Below are positions 20,663 to 28,732 of a stretch of 64,000 nt of DNA, piece after piece. Under the pieces are notes generated by a model. The model saw only the letters and a program-made list of their open reading frames with translations, was not told the DNA's origin and did not search any database. How positions within the stretch are numbered: position 1 is the first letter of the stretch; every line of letters begins with the position of its first letter. The stretch comes from Exiguobacterium sp. J17977 (GTDB lineage: Bacteria; Bacillota; Bacilli; Exiguobacteriales; Exiguobacteriaceae). Both the position numbers and the translations under genes were made by a program. The stretch covers positions 62,001-126,000 of the forward strand of contig NZ_JAEQBB010000005.1 of assembly GCF_018616375.1 (NCBI RefSeq). The letters are read 5' to 3'.

Positions 20663-21366
20663 ATGGCCAATAACAATAACGCGTATCCGATGAGCCCGAC
20701 AGCGAACGCACGAAAGCTGCTGTCCCGTTCTTCTGGCAGCTCTTCTTTCATGACGTTCAAAATAATACCGCCGGCCAAGAACGCGACAATCATCGACAGC
20801 GTCACTTCATGGAGCGCTGAAAATGCGCCGACGCCCCACCCGGCAAGCACGGCCAACGACAACCACAATCGGCCTCGCCTGTCGTACGACTCCTGATGGT
20901 GATGCCTCAGCCCCTGGTCGACCGTGATGAAATGAATCCCCAATGCGACAAAGTAGAGTGTCATTGCCCATGCCGTATCGAACTCGCTCTCCGCGAGCAC
21001 ATAGCCAATGCTGAAGTTGTAGACGATGAACAGCGCCATGTGAATCCAAAACACGTTACCGTTGCCACGTTGTTTCATTTGCGTGGCCAATCGCTCCAAA
21101 CCATAGAACACGGCCAGACCGAGCATGCTGACGACAAGGATATGATTCTCGATTGAAGCGAACAGGCCGCTCTCGAGATGTCCTTCGAGTTCTTGTTGAT
21201 ATTCGTTCAGTTCAGGCAAGAGATGAAGAAACACATACGCGACGGCGACTCCGCCGGCGAGTGACAGAAACCGGCTCCGCGGCGTCTCGCGCACGTGAAT
21301 CAACTGTCCTGAAAAGTAGTGAATCAAGGCAAATCCGATGGCGAACAATAAACTTAACCAAAACAT
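20659..21366 (-). CDS. ZIP-like membrane transporter
   Basis: The 235-aa protein has about seven to eight membrane helices. HLLPEL in an early helix and SALHEVTL in a later one place His and Glu in the membrane as in ZIP-family metal transporters, and a His-rich loop DQGLRHHHQES lies between. Substrate is probably a divalent metal such as zinc, but this is inferred. GGAGGTG precedes ATG 21366. It lies 89 bases downstream of the MutS2 paralog, and I see no terminator between them. Confidence 0.7.
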   Translation of the reverse strand: MFWLSLLFAIGFALIHYFSGQLIHVRETPRSRFLSLAGGVAVAYVFLHLLPELNEYQQELEGHLESGLFASIENHILVVSMLGLAVFYGLERLATQMKQRGNGNVFWIHMALFIVYNFSIGYVLAESEFDTAWAMTLYFVALGIHFITVDQGLRHHHQESYDRRGRLWLSLAVLAGWGVGAFSALHEVTLSMIVAFLAGGIILNVMKEELPEERDSSFRAFAVGLIGYALLLLAI

Positions 21367-21455
21367 CCAGTCACCTCCGACACGTTACCCGTAAGCCGAA
21401 CTGCTGTGATGACTCCCGGTCCTTGTTCCTTACCCGAGTGTCCTGCCGGATACAC

Positions 21456-23366
21456 TCATTCGCCTCGTTCGGCCCGTTGTCGCGCCCGAATCTCTTTCTC
21501 GACGCGACGGAGCGCCTTCTTCGAACCGCGGGCAAAGTCGTGGGCTTCTTTCCGGTCCCGGTAATCGACGAATAACGTTTCCAGGTCATAACCAGCTGGA
21601 TACAAGTCGAGCGCTTTCGCCTCGCGTCGAACTCGACGGAGCGGGTGCTCACTGAAGACACCGTCGACATACACGGTGACTTGGCGCAACGATTCGTCCA
21701 TCGCATAGACGAGACCAACTTGATCCGTCTCGAGCAGGCGGACCCGGTCACCTTTCGCTAGCATTTGGTCAGGTTCGACGACAGGACGGACGACTTCTTG
21801 TGTCAGGCGCGTCGCATCAAGGAGCGACTGGTCATACGTCTTGTCGTGCATATAGCGGGCCGCCTGCTTCAAAATCGATTCGGGCAATTTCATTTTCCGG
21901 GCAATGAACAAGGCGTTGCTGTCGCCGGACTGCCCAATCAACAGCCGATACTTCGGTTCGAGCGTGTCCGGGTCGAACTGCATGGCCGCGTTCATGAAGT
22001 CCGGATGCGTCTCCGAATACGCTTTGATTTCCCCGTAATGGGTCGAGGCGACGACGAGACAGCCGCGCTTGTATGCCTCTTCTAAAATCGCGATGGCGAG
22101 GGCAGCTCCCTCGTTCGGCTCCGTCCCGCTTCCGATTTCATCGAATAATAGTAATGATCGCTTCCCTGCCTTCTGCATGATGCTCGCCACGTTATGCATG
22201 TGGGCCGAGAACGTGCTGAGCGCCGACCCCATATCCTGGTTGTCCCCGATGTCGACGAATACGTCGTCAAACGTCGAGATGTCTGTGTCCGGATGGGCCG
22301 GGATATGAAGTCCGCTCATCGTCATCAAACTGAGCAGACCGATCGTCTTCAAGACGACCGTCTTCCCGCCGGCGTTCGGTCCGGTGATAATCAGACCGCG
22401 GTACGTGTCCCCGAGCGAGAAGTCGAGCGGGACCGCCCGTTCGAGGAGCGGATGGCGGACTTGTTTCAAACGGATGTTTCCGACACCGTTCACGCGCGGG
22501 GCGATGCCGTCGATGGCTTGGCTATACTTCCCTTTCGCGAACACCATGTCGTATTGGGCGATGACGTCGAGTGTCGCCTCGATGGTCGGCAACGCCTCCG
22601 CCACCATGCCGGTGAGTGTGGCGAGCACTTGATAGATTTCGACCGCTTCCTCTGTCCGTTTGACGACGAGTTCCGCGTTCAGCTTCGCCACCGCTTCCGG
22701 TTCGATGAACACGGTCGTGCCGCGGCTCGACGTGTCGACGATTGTCCCGGCGACTTTGTGCTTATACGAAGCTTTGATTGGAATCGTGAATCGGTCTTGT
22801 TTCTTCGTCACAAAGCCGTCTTGAATCGCTTCCCGGTTCGCAGCGCTCTTTAAGAACTTGCTCAATCGCTCCTCAATCCGTCCTTCGAGAATGTCGATTT
22901 GTTTGCGGACTCGTTTCAACTCTTTGGACGCCTCGTCGACGACACGTCCCCCGCGAATCGATTGGATAATATCTTCCTCGATATTGCGCCACTCGCTCAT
23001 CTCTCCGGCGTAAAGGGATAACAGCGGTGCAAAGAACGCCTGCTCGGCCATGAACCGCTTCAGTTTCCGGGCACCCCGGAAAAATTCGGCGACGGCTTCG
23101 AGTTCGCTCGCCTCGAGTTGGAGGCCCCGGCTGATTTTACCGATGAGCGGTTCCATATCGGATACCCCGATAAAGGGAACGTGTGACGTCGCGTCAAGAA
23201 TCGCGCGTGCTTCCGACGTCTCTTGGAGCCGTTTTTTCACCGTTTGCAAATGGCTCGTCGGACGCTGGTTTCGCAACAAATTGCGTCCGAATCCGCTGAT
23301 GCAGTAGCGTTCAACGTGTTGAATCAAGTCGTTATATTGTAGTTTGTCTAATGTTTGTTCATTCAT
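21456..23366 (-). CDS. MutS2-type ATPase paralog without Smr domain
   Basis: The 636-aa protein has the MutS2 core and clamp helices (about residues 1-300), the ATPase domain with Walker A GPNAGGKT (330-337), Walker B LLLFDEIGSGT (406-416) and STHYGEIK, then a KOW-like beta module (about 536-580: AKGDRVRLLETDQVGLV). Standard MutS2 is about 780 aa and ends with an Smr nuclease domain; here the protein stops after a short basic helix. MutS2 of B. subtilis acts on collided ribosomes, so a ribosome-linked role is possible and is supported by the unusual leader. AAGGAGA precedes ATG 23366. Confidence 0.88.
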   Translation of the reverse strand: MNEQTLDKLQYNDLIQHVERYCISGFGRNLLRNQRPTSHLQTVKKRLQETSEARAILDATSHVPFIGVSDMEPLIGKISRGLQLEASELEAVAEFFRGARKLKRFMAEQAFFAPLLSLYAGEMSEWRNIEEDIIQSIRGGRVVDEASKELKRVRKQIDILEGRIEERLSKFLKSAANREAIQDGFVTKKQDRFTIPIKASYKHKVAGTIVDTSSRGTTVFIEPEAVAKLNAELVVKRTEEAVEIYQVLATLTGMVAEALPTIEATLDVIAQYDMVFAKGKYSQAIDGIAPRVNGVGNIRLKQVRHPLLERAVPLDFSLGDTYRGLIITGPNAGGKTVVLKTIGLLSLMTMSGLHIPAHPDTDISTFDDVFVDIGDNQDMGSALSTFSAHMHNVASIMQKAGKRSLLLFDEIGSGTEPNEGAALAIAILEEAYKRGCLVVASTHYGEIKAYSETHPDFMNAAMQFDPDTLEPKYRLLIGQSGDSNALFIARKMKLPESILKQAARYMHDKTYDQSLLDATRLTQEVVRPVVEPDQMLAKGDRVRLLETDQVGLVYAMDESLRQVTVYVDGVFSEHPLRRVRREAKALDLYPAGYDLETLFVDYRDRKEAHDFARGSKKALRRVEKEIRARQRAERGE

Positions 23367-23412
23367 GATGGAGTCTCCTTATTTTATGATGGAGATACCG
23401 CGCAAACAAAAA

Positions 23413-23436
23413 GCGTCGGCCGATGACGACCAACGC
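23413..23436 (-). terminator. Intrinsic terminator-like hairpin in the MutS2-paralog leader
   Basis: A 10-bp stem with two G-T wobbles and loop TCAT is followed on the minus strand by CTTTTT-free of other structure (T-run 23412-23408). It lies 47 bases before the start codon. Confidence 0.6.
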
Positions 23437-23536
23437 AAAAAGACAGACCGGTGTCTGGCAGTTTATGAAGGGCGGTATCTGTAACAGAACATGATGGCAT
23501 GACAAAAAGACGTGTCATCCAACATTTTTCAGTTCG

Positions 23537-23566
23537 TTAGGCAGATACAACCTCACTCATTAACAT
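23537..23566 (-). CDS. Putative leader peptide, 9 aa, upstream of the MutS2 paralog
   Basis: The ORF encodes MLMSEVVSA then TAA. AGAAAGGTG lies just upstream: 4 bases from ATG 23566 and 10 from the in-frame ATG 23560. It begins about 24 bases after the predicted transcription start and precedes the hairpin series, the usual position of a leader peptide in translational-stalling attenuation. Too short for codon statistics. Confidence 0.4.
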   Translation of the reverse strand: MLMSEVVSA

Positions 23567-23596
23567 GCAACACCTTTCTCATTCAGTTTCGCCCTA

Positions 23597-23625
23597 ACTA
23601 TACAACAGATTTTCGAAGAAGTAAA
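23597..23625 (-). promoter_or_regulatory. Predicted promoter of the MutS2-paralog leader
   Basis: TTTACT (23625-23620) and TATAGT (23602-23597) on the minus strand, with a 17-bp spacer. Confidence 0.65.
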
Positions 23626-23631
23626 ATTTCT

Positions 23632-23646
23632 AGAGAACGCTTTCAA
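23632..23646. promoter_or_regulatory. Cre site (CcpA) between the divergent MutS2-paralog and PTS promoters
   Basis: TTGAAAGCGTTCTCT on the minus strand matches WTGNAANCGNWNNCW at every fixed position. It lies 9 bp upstream of the PTS operon -35 and just upstream of the MutS2-paralog -35, so it may act on either. Confidence 0.7.
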
Positions 23647-23654
23647 ATTAGGTC

Positions 23655-23683
23655 TTGATATCTATACATCGGCATGCTATCTT
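23655..23683 (+). promoter_or_regulatory. Predicted promoter of the IIA-glcT-nagP operon
   Basis: TTGATA (23655-23660) and TATCTT (23678-23683) with a 17-bp spacer, followed within 25 bases by the RAT. Confidence 0.7.
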
Positions 23684-23707
23684 GAGGGTGACGAAACGAA
23701 TAATGAT

Positions 23708-23737
23708 CACATGTGACTGATTCGATCAGGCATGGGG
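23708..23737 (+). promoter_or_regulatory. GlcT-type RAT in the PTS operon leader
   Basis: The core TGACTGATTCGATCAGGCAT closely follows the ptsG RAT of Bacillus as I remember it, and differs from the two LicT RATs of this window. It overlaps the 5' arm of the following terminator. Confidence 0.8.
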
Positions 23738-23790
23738 TAAGACGAAAGGCTCACGCCACCCGTCTATACTCCATGCCTGTTTTGTTTTTT
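23727..23790 (+). terminator. Attenuator terminator of the PTS operon
   Basis: CAGGCATGG (23727-23735) pairs with CCATGCCTG (23771-23779), with an inner GACG/CGTC stem, followed by TTTTGTTTTTT. GlcT bound to the RAT would block it. Confidence 0.9.
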
Positions 23791-23825
23791 CACAATCATT
23801 TTTCAAGCGAAAGGATGATTTGAAT

Positions 23826-24314
23826 ATGTTATTGAATAAGTGGATGAAGAGACATACACTGACACTTTATGCACCCATGGAAGGAGACATCATTCCACTT
23901 GAGAAAGTGACCGACCCTGTCTTCAGCGAGAAAATGATGGGCGACGGGATTGCCATTATGCCTACGAACGGAACCGTGGTCGCCCCGGCTGATGGGACCA
24001 TCGTCCAAGTCGCACCGACGAAGCATGCCATCGGGCTCCGTTCGGGAGACGGAGCTGAAATTTTGATTCATGTCGGACTGGATACGGTCGAGCTTGCGGG
24101 AAGCCCGTTCGATGTCTATGTCAAAGTCGGTGACACGGTCACGACTGGACAGCCACTCTTGACGGCCGACTTGGAACAAATCCGGCAAGCCGGAAAAGAC
24201 ACGGTCACCCCAATGGTCATCACGAACGGAGGCGCTTTGGAACAGCCATACGCGTTCCATGCAGGTGGCCCATCGCTTCCTGGAAAGACCGTCGTCGCTC
24301 AAGCGGAACAATGA
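23826..24314 (+). CDS. PTS glucose-family IIA component (stand-alone)
   Basis: The 162-aa protein carries phosphate from HPr to the IIB domain. It has the IIA-Glc fold motifs: APMEGDIIPLEKV, MGDGIAIMP, HAIGLRSGDGAE (first active-site His) and [12 protein letters not shown] (phospho-His). It is free-standing, whereas B. subtilis PtsG carries IIA at its C-terminus. ATG 23826 lies 10 bases after AAAGGA; a TTG at 23820 is in frame. It is the first gene of the operon with the antiterminator and the IICB permease and could also serve other IIA-less permeases. Confidence 0.92.
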   Translation: MLLNKWMKRHTLTLYAPMEGDIIPLEKVTDPVFSEKMMGDGIAIMPTNGTVVAPADGTIVQVAPTKHAIGLRSGDGAEILIHVGLDTVELAGSPFDVYVKVGDTVTTGQPLLTADLEQIRQAGKDTVTPMVITNGGALEQPYAFHAGGPSLPGKTVVAQAEQ

Positions 24315-24333
24315 CTCCTCGATAGGAGGACAC

Positions 24334-25182
24334 ATGTTAAAAATCAAAAAGATTCTAAACAACAACGCGGTCATCGTCTCAGACGAGGGTGAAGAGAAAA
24401 TCGCCATCGGACCGGGCGTCGCATTCAAGAAGGCACGCAACGATATCGTCAATCCGCATAAAGTTGAAAAACTGTTCGTCATGTCGGAGAACGATAAATT
24501 TCAACAACTACTGACGCGGATTCCAATCGAGCACTTCACGATTTCAGAAGAAATCATTTCGCATGCGGAAAAACGGCTCGAGACGACGTTCAACGAACAC
24601 ATCCATATCGTCCTTACCGATCACATCTCGTTCGCCATCGAACGCGAGCAAGAAGGCATCTCGCTCCGGAACAAACTGTTGAACGAGATTAAGATTTTAT
24701 ATCGCAACGAGTACGAGATCGGACTATGGGCGCTTCACCTCATCGAGGATAAACTCGGCGTCAAGATGCCGAAAGATGAGGCGGCCTTCATCGCGCTCCA
24801 CATCCATACACTAAAAGTGAAGGGAGGTGATTTACGCAAGACGGTCAAACAGACGACAATCGTACGTGACATGATTCAATCGATTTCGAGACGACTCGAT
24901 CTATCTATAGAAGAAGATGACTTATCCTATCAACGCTTATTAACTCATTTACGATTCGTCATGGATCGGGTCAACCATTACGATCACCATACGATCGACG
25001 AAGATATGCTTCTCATGATTCAAACGAAGTTCTCGTCGGCCTATGCATGTGCGTCTGACGTCGCCAACGAAATGGAAGACTTATACGGCATCGTCTTGCC
25101 CGAATCAGAGCTTGGTTATATCACGCTCCACATTCAACGCCTGCAAGATCAACACCATCAAAAAGGAGGACATTCACAATGA
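24334..25182 (+). CDS. glcT: Transcription antiterminator, GlcT-type
   Basis: The 282-aa BglG-family protein has the CAT RNA-binding domain (ILNNNAVIVSD, IGPGVAFKK) and two PRDs with histidines in LTDHISFA and ALHIHTL (PRD1), LLTHLRFV and TLHIQRL (PRD2). It resembles GlcT more than LicT, in keeping with the ptsG-like RAT upstream. It should let RNA polymerase pass the leader terminator when the cognate sugar is being transported. ATG 24334 follows AGGAGG; the longer frame overlaps the IIA gene and is not used. Stop overlaps the next start (ATGA). Confidence 0.92.
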   Translation: MLKIKKILNNNAVIVSDEGEEKIAIGPGVAFKKARNDIVNPHKVEKLFVMSENDKFQQLLTRIPIEHFTISEEIISHAEKRLETTFNEHIHIVLTDHISFAIEREQEGISLRNKLLNEIKILYRNEYEIGLWALHLIEDKLGVKMPKDEAAFIALHIHTLKVKGGDLRKTVKQTTIVRDMIQSISRRLDLSIEEDDLSYQRLLTHLRFVMDRVNHYDHHTIDEDMLLMIQTKFSSAYACASDVANEMEDLYGIVLPESELGYITLHIQRLQDQHHQKGGHSQ

Positions 25183-26666
25183 TGAACTTTTTACAACGTC
25201 TCGGACGTTCCCTCATGTTGCCAGTTGCCGTACTTCCTGCAGCTGCCATTCTCATGGGGATTGGTTACTGGATTGATCCCGTCGGCTGGGGTTCTGAAAA
25301 CATCGCCGCCGCATTCTTGATCAAAGCCGGTGCAGCCATTATCGATAACATTCCAATTCTCTTCGCAGTCGGGGTCGCCCTCGGAATGGCGAAAAACCGT
25401 GATGGCTCAGCCGCTCTAAGCGGACTTGTCGCCTTCCTCACGGTCACGACGCTCTTGTCTTCGGCTACCGTCGCCTTGTTCCAAGGTATCGACGTCGAAG
25501 CCGTCAACCCAGCATTCGGTAAAATTGCCAACGCGTTCGTCGGGATCTTGTCAGGGATCGTCGCCGCTCAAATGTACAACCGCTTTAGCCATGTGAAGCT
25601 TCCAGACGCGCTCGCTTTCTTCAGTGGTAAGCGTCTCGTCCCGATCATGACAGCGTTCGCGATGATTCTCGTCTCGGTCGCCCTCTACTTCGTCTGGCCG
25701 GTCGTGTACACTGGACTCGTCGGATTCGGGGAAACTATCTCGAAAATGGGCGCATTCGGTGCCGGCCTTTACGGCTTCTTCAACCGCTTGTTGATCCCGA
25801 CAGGTCTGCACCACGCTTTGAACTCGGTATTCTGGTTCGATGTGGCCGGTATCAATGACATCGGTAACTTCTGGTCAGGTGAAGGCGAGAAAGGGATTAC
25901 TGGACGCTATCAAGCCGGGTTCTTCCCGATTATGATGTTCGGTCTTCCGGCAGCAGCCCTCGCGATGTACCATACCGCGAAAACGAAACGGAAGAAACAA
26001 GCGGCCTCGCTTCTTCTTGCCGCGGCGTTCGCATCGTTCTTCACAGGTGTCACGGAACCGCTCGAATTCTCGTTCATGTTCCTCGCACCAGTTCTTTACC
26101 TCGTCCACGCGGTATTGACAGGGATCTCCCTCTTTGTCGCGGCGACGTTCCAATGGACGGCCGGATTCGGCTTCAGTGCCGGTCTTGTCGACTTTGTCCT
26201 CAGCTCACGGTTACCGCTCGCGAACCAGCCGTACATGTTGCTCGTTCAAGGTCTCGTCTTCGGTGCCATCTACTACGTCATCTTCCGCTTCATGATCGTC
26301 AAGCTCAACTTGGCAACGCCAGGCCGTGAGTCAGACGAAGCGGTTGACGCGGTCGCAACGGAAACGACTCCTGAAGGCGAAACGAAGACGGCTCCAGTCG
26401 CTGCCGGCGGTCAATATTCAGCGATGGCAGCGATGATTTACGATGGTCTCGGTGGCGATCAAAACGTCACAGGCATCGAATCGTGCGTCACGCGCCTTCG
26501 TGTCGATGTGAAAGACATGGATACGGTCGACCAAGCCCAAATCAAGAAAGCAGGCATCCCTGGTATCAAGGTTGTCAGCCCGAACCACATTCAAGTCATC
26601 GTCGGAACGAACGTCCAATTCGTCCTCGAAGAGATTGAAAAACTCCGGAGCCATCGCGCCGGGTAA
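25179..26666 (+). CDS. nagP: PTS transporter IICB, N-acetylglucosamine type
   Basis: The 495-aa permease has a IIC domain of about ten helices (residues 1-385) and a C-terminal IIB domain (about 410-490) with the phospho-Cys in ESCVTRLRVDV. Blocks such as GFFNRLLIPTGLHHALN and FWFDVAGINDIGNFW, and the closing LATPGRE, resemble NagP of B. subtilis more than PtsG, so GlcNAc is the likelier substrate, although the RAT and antiterminator are of the glucose type. Its IIA is supplied by the first gene. A strong terminator follows. Confidence 0.88.
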   Translation: MMNFLQRLGRSLMLPVAVLPAAAILMGIGYWIDPVGWGSENIAAAFLIKAGAAIIDNIPILFAVGVALGMAKNRDGSAALSGLVAFLTVTTLLSSATVALFQGIDVEAVNPAFGKIANAFVGILSGIVAAQMYNRFSHVKLPDALAFFSGKRLVPIMTAFAMILVSVALYFVWPVVYTGLVGFGETISKMGAFGAGLYGFFNRLLIPTGLHHALNSVFWFDVAGINDIGNFWSGEGEKGITGRYQAGFFPIMMFGLPAAALAMYHTAKTKRKKQAASLLLAAAFASFFTGVTEPLEFSFMFLAPVLYLVHAVLTGISLFVAATFQWTAGFGFSAGLVDFVLSSRLPLANQPYMLLVQGLVFGAIYYVIFRFMIVKLNLATPGRESDEAVDAVATETTPEGETKTAPVAAGGQYSAMAAMIYDGLGGDQNVTGIESCVTRLRVDVKDMDTVDQAQIKKAGIPGIKVVSPNHIQVIVGTNVQFVLEEIEKLRSHRAG

Positions 26667-26672
26667 CTGACG

Positions 26673-26703
26673 AAAGCCACCTCGCGCGCGAGGTGGCTTT
26701 TTA
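26673..26703. terminator. Bidirectional terminator
   Basis: A perfect 28-bp palindrome (AAAGCCACCTCGCG and complement) followed by TT, between nagP and htpX. Confidence 0.9.
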
Positions 26704-27585
26704 CATGCTCCGCAGTCTGGCAATCCGTTCAGCCGGGTTCGGGTGCGTCGAGAACAGACCGCTCAGCTTTTTCTTGAGCGGGTCTGAAAAGTAGAGCGAC
26801 GCCGAGGCACGTGAGGCTTCCTTCACCGGTGTCTGGATATTGGCGATTTTCTCGAGCGCCGATGCGAGCGCATCCGGATTACGCGTCAATTCGGCCCCGC
26901 TCGCGTCCGCCAAAAACTCACGATTCCTTGAGATGGCCAAGTTAACGAGCGTGGCAATGAGCGGTGCGAGAATCAACAACACGAGCCCGACAATCATAAA
27001 AATCGGGTTTTGGTTGTTGTCGCGGCGGCCGCCGACGCTCCGGAAGAACAGCATCCGCGACCCGATATCACTCATGATGGCGATGACCGAGACGAGGGCG
27101 AGCGTCACTGTCGCCAGTCGTACATCGTAATTTTTGATATGAGCGACTTCATGGGCGATGACGCCCTCGACTTCTTCTCGCGTCAACTGGTCGAGCAGTC
27201 CGGTCGTCACGGCGACAGCTGCCTTTTCTGGTTTCAGGCCGGTCGCGAACGCGTTCGGTGACGCATCGTTGATGATGAAGATGCGCGGCATCGGGACACG
27301 CGCGACCATCGCCATATTCTCGACGGTGTGCCAGAGAAACCGGTGCTGGTCGACCGAAGTGATCTCTTGGGCGTGGTTCATTTTCATGACGATGTTCGTG
27401 CTCGACATGATGACGATTCCGATATAAAACAGCGAGAACACCGGCGTGAAGATGAGGCCTGGGAGCGGGTCACCATAATTCAAATACGAGATGACCACCC
27501 CGACGCCTAAGACGAGAAGGACGAATCCGGCCACGATGAACACGGTCTTGATTTTATTTTTGCGAATCTGTTCATATAAAATCAT
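26701..27585 (-). CDS. htpX: Membrane zinc metalloprotease HtpX
   Basis: The 294-aa M48 peptidase degrades misfolded membrane proteins. It has two N-terminal membrane helices, the catalytic motif HEVAH (in VEGVIAHEVAHIKN), two further helices, and the third zinc ligand in NREFLADASGAEL; the C-terminus has STHPNPAERIARL. ATG 27585 follows GGAG at 8 bases, while GTG 27594 overlaps that site. It is the second gene of a lemA-htpX pair, a common arrangement. Confidence 0.95.
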   Translation of the reverse strand: MILYEQIRKNKIKTVFIVAGFVLLVLGVGVVISYLNYGDPLPGLIFTPVFSLFYIGIVIMSSTNIVMKMNHAQEITSVDQHRFLWHTVENMAMVARVPMPRIFIINDASPNAFATGLKPEKAAVAVTTGLLDQLTREEVEGVIAHEVAHIKNYDVRLATVTLALVSVIAIMSDIGSRMLFFRSVGGRRDNNQNPIFMIVGLVLLILAPLIATLVNLAISRNREFLADASGAELTRNPDALASALEKIANIQTPVKEASRASASLYFSDPLKKKLSGLFSTHPNPAERIARLRSM

Positions 27586-27603
27586 CGTCGCCACTCCAAT
27601 CCA

Positions 27604-28152
27604 TTAGAATGAAACACGCACGTTTTCGCGTTCTTCTTCACGAGCTTCGAGCATGTCGCGTTTTTCGAAGTTGTGAACGGAGGCGATGATGTTCGTCGGG
27701 ACCGATTCGACTTTCGTGTTATATTTCATGACCGTATTGTTATACAACTGTCGTGAGTAGGCGACTTTATTTTCGGTCTGCGTCAGTTCTTCTTGGAGCA
27801 TCTTAAAGTTCTCGTTCGCTTTCAAATCTGGATATGCCTCACGGAGAGCGAATAAGTTTTTCAGCGCACCGCTCAATTGATCGTTCACTTCCATCTGTTC
27901 TTGACGGCTCGTCTTCGATCCGAGCTGATTCCGGAGCTCGACGACTTTCGCGAGCGTCTCTTGCTCGTGTTTGGCATAACCTTTCACCGTTTCGACCAAG
28001 TTTGGAATCAAATCGTAACGCCGTTTCAACTGTACATCAATCTGTGCCCACGCCTCGTCGACCCAGTTTCGATATTTGACAAGTCCGTTGTACATCGAGA
28101 AATAGACGAACGCCAAGACAACGATAATCCCAATTGCGATAATCCAACCCAT
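27604..28152 (-). CDS. lemA: LemA family protein
   Basis: The 182-aa protein has one N-terminal membrane helix and then a long helical region with the family core YDLIPNLVETVKGYAKHE, an ELRNQL segment and YNNTVMKYNTKVESVPTNI. It is next to htpX, 18 bases upstream. LemA proteins are thought to act at the membrane surface; the precise role is unknown. GAGGTG precedes ATG 28152. Confidence 0.93.
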   Translation of the reverse strand: MGWIIAIGIIVVLAFVYFSMYNGLVKYRNWVDEAWAQIDVQLKRRYDLIPNLVETVKGYAKHEQETLAKVVELRNQLGSKTSRQEQMEVNDQLSGALKNLFALREAYPDLKANENFKMLQEELTQTENKVAYSRQLYNNTVMKYNTKVESVPTNIIASVHNFEKRDMLEAREEERENVRVSF

Positions 28153-28289
28153 TTCGACACCTCATTTCATGATTTTCTCCTGTATTAATTCCCTCTCGTC
28201 GTATACCATAAGCATAACTTAGGAAAATATAGTAAATGATTCATATCTACAGTGAGCTTCCTCACGATTTCATACAAAGGAGTGTCACG

Positions 28290-28718
28290 ATGTCGATTCC
28301 ATCTATCGTCGTCGCTGTGAAGGCAGTGATTGTGCAAGACGACCGGCTCCTTATCATTAAACGGGCAACCGATGATGAAGTCCATCCTGGCACGTGGGAG
28401 CTTGTCGGCGGCAAGCTCGATTTTGGCGAGACGCTCGAACAGGCGCTAGAACGGGAAGTATTCGAAGAAACTGGGCTACGCGTAACGGTTCAACACTTAC
28501 TGTACGCCACGACATTTTTGACCGACTCGAATCGTCAAGTCGTCCTGATGACGTACTGGGCTCATCCCGTCGCAACAACCATCACTCTCTCTGAAGAGCA
28601 TAGTGATGCCAGATGGGTGACGGCTGATGAAGCACGACAGATGTTACTTCAACCGATTCTCGATGATTTAAATTCACATGACGTATGGACCTTGATTCAA
28701 ACAAAAACAATCAACTGA
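28290..28718 (+). CDS. Nudix hydrolase
   Basis: The 142-aa protein has a complete Nudix box: G-(5)-E-(7)-REVFEETGL within GGKLDFGETLEQALEREV. It hydrolyses a nucleoside diphosphate linked to another group; the substrate cannot be told. ATG 28290 follows AAAGGAG; the frame extends upstream but without a ribosome site. Fourteen bases separate it from the M20 peptidase, so they are probably co-transcribed. Confidence 0.92.
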   Translation: MSIPSIVVAVKAVIVQDDRLLIIKRATDDEVHPGTWELVGGKLDFGETLEQALEREVFEETGLRVTVQHLLYATTFLTDSNRQVVLMTYWAHPVATTITLSEEHSDARWVTADEARQMLLQPILDDLNSHDVWTLIQTKTIN

Positions 28719-28732
28719 CAGGAGTGCTTGCT

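Larger units (their letters stand above)
23367..23590 (-). promoter_or_regulatory. Structured leader of the MutS2 paralog, candidate ribosome-sensing attenuator
   Basis: About 225 bases of untranslated leader run from the predicted start near 23590. In order on the minus strand: a 9-codon ORF with ribosome site; hairpin ATGACA...TGTCAT (23518-23499); hairpin CAGAC-ACCG-GTCTG (23457-23444) then TCTTTTT; hairpin GCGTTGGTCG-TCAT-CGGCCGACGC (23436-23413) then TTTTT. A perfect 9-bp pair, AGATACCGC (23480-23472) with GCGGTATCT (23401-23393), encloses the last two and ends about 15 bases before the Shine-Dalgarno. No known riboswitch class is recognised. Confidence 0.5.

Noticed and set aside
22194-22853. 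219-codon plus-strand ORF opposite the MutS2 paralog
   Set aside because: Shadow frame; the minus-strand ATPase motifs are clear and the plus-strand product is Arg/Asp-rich without domains.
23393-23405. GATACCGCG resembles the conserved T-box sequence
   Set aside because: The TGGN needed to pair with tRNA is missing on either strand, there is no tRNA-synthetase or amino-acid gene, and the bases are explained by pairing with 23472-23480.
23384-23500. A 38-codon minus-strand ORF that spans two leader hairpins before the MutS2 paralog
   Set aside because: No Shine-Dalgarno lies before its ATG and its composition follows the hairpin arms. I keep it only as an alternative way that translation could open the hairpins.
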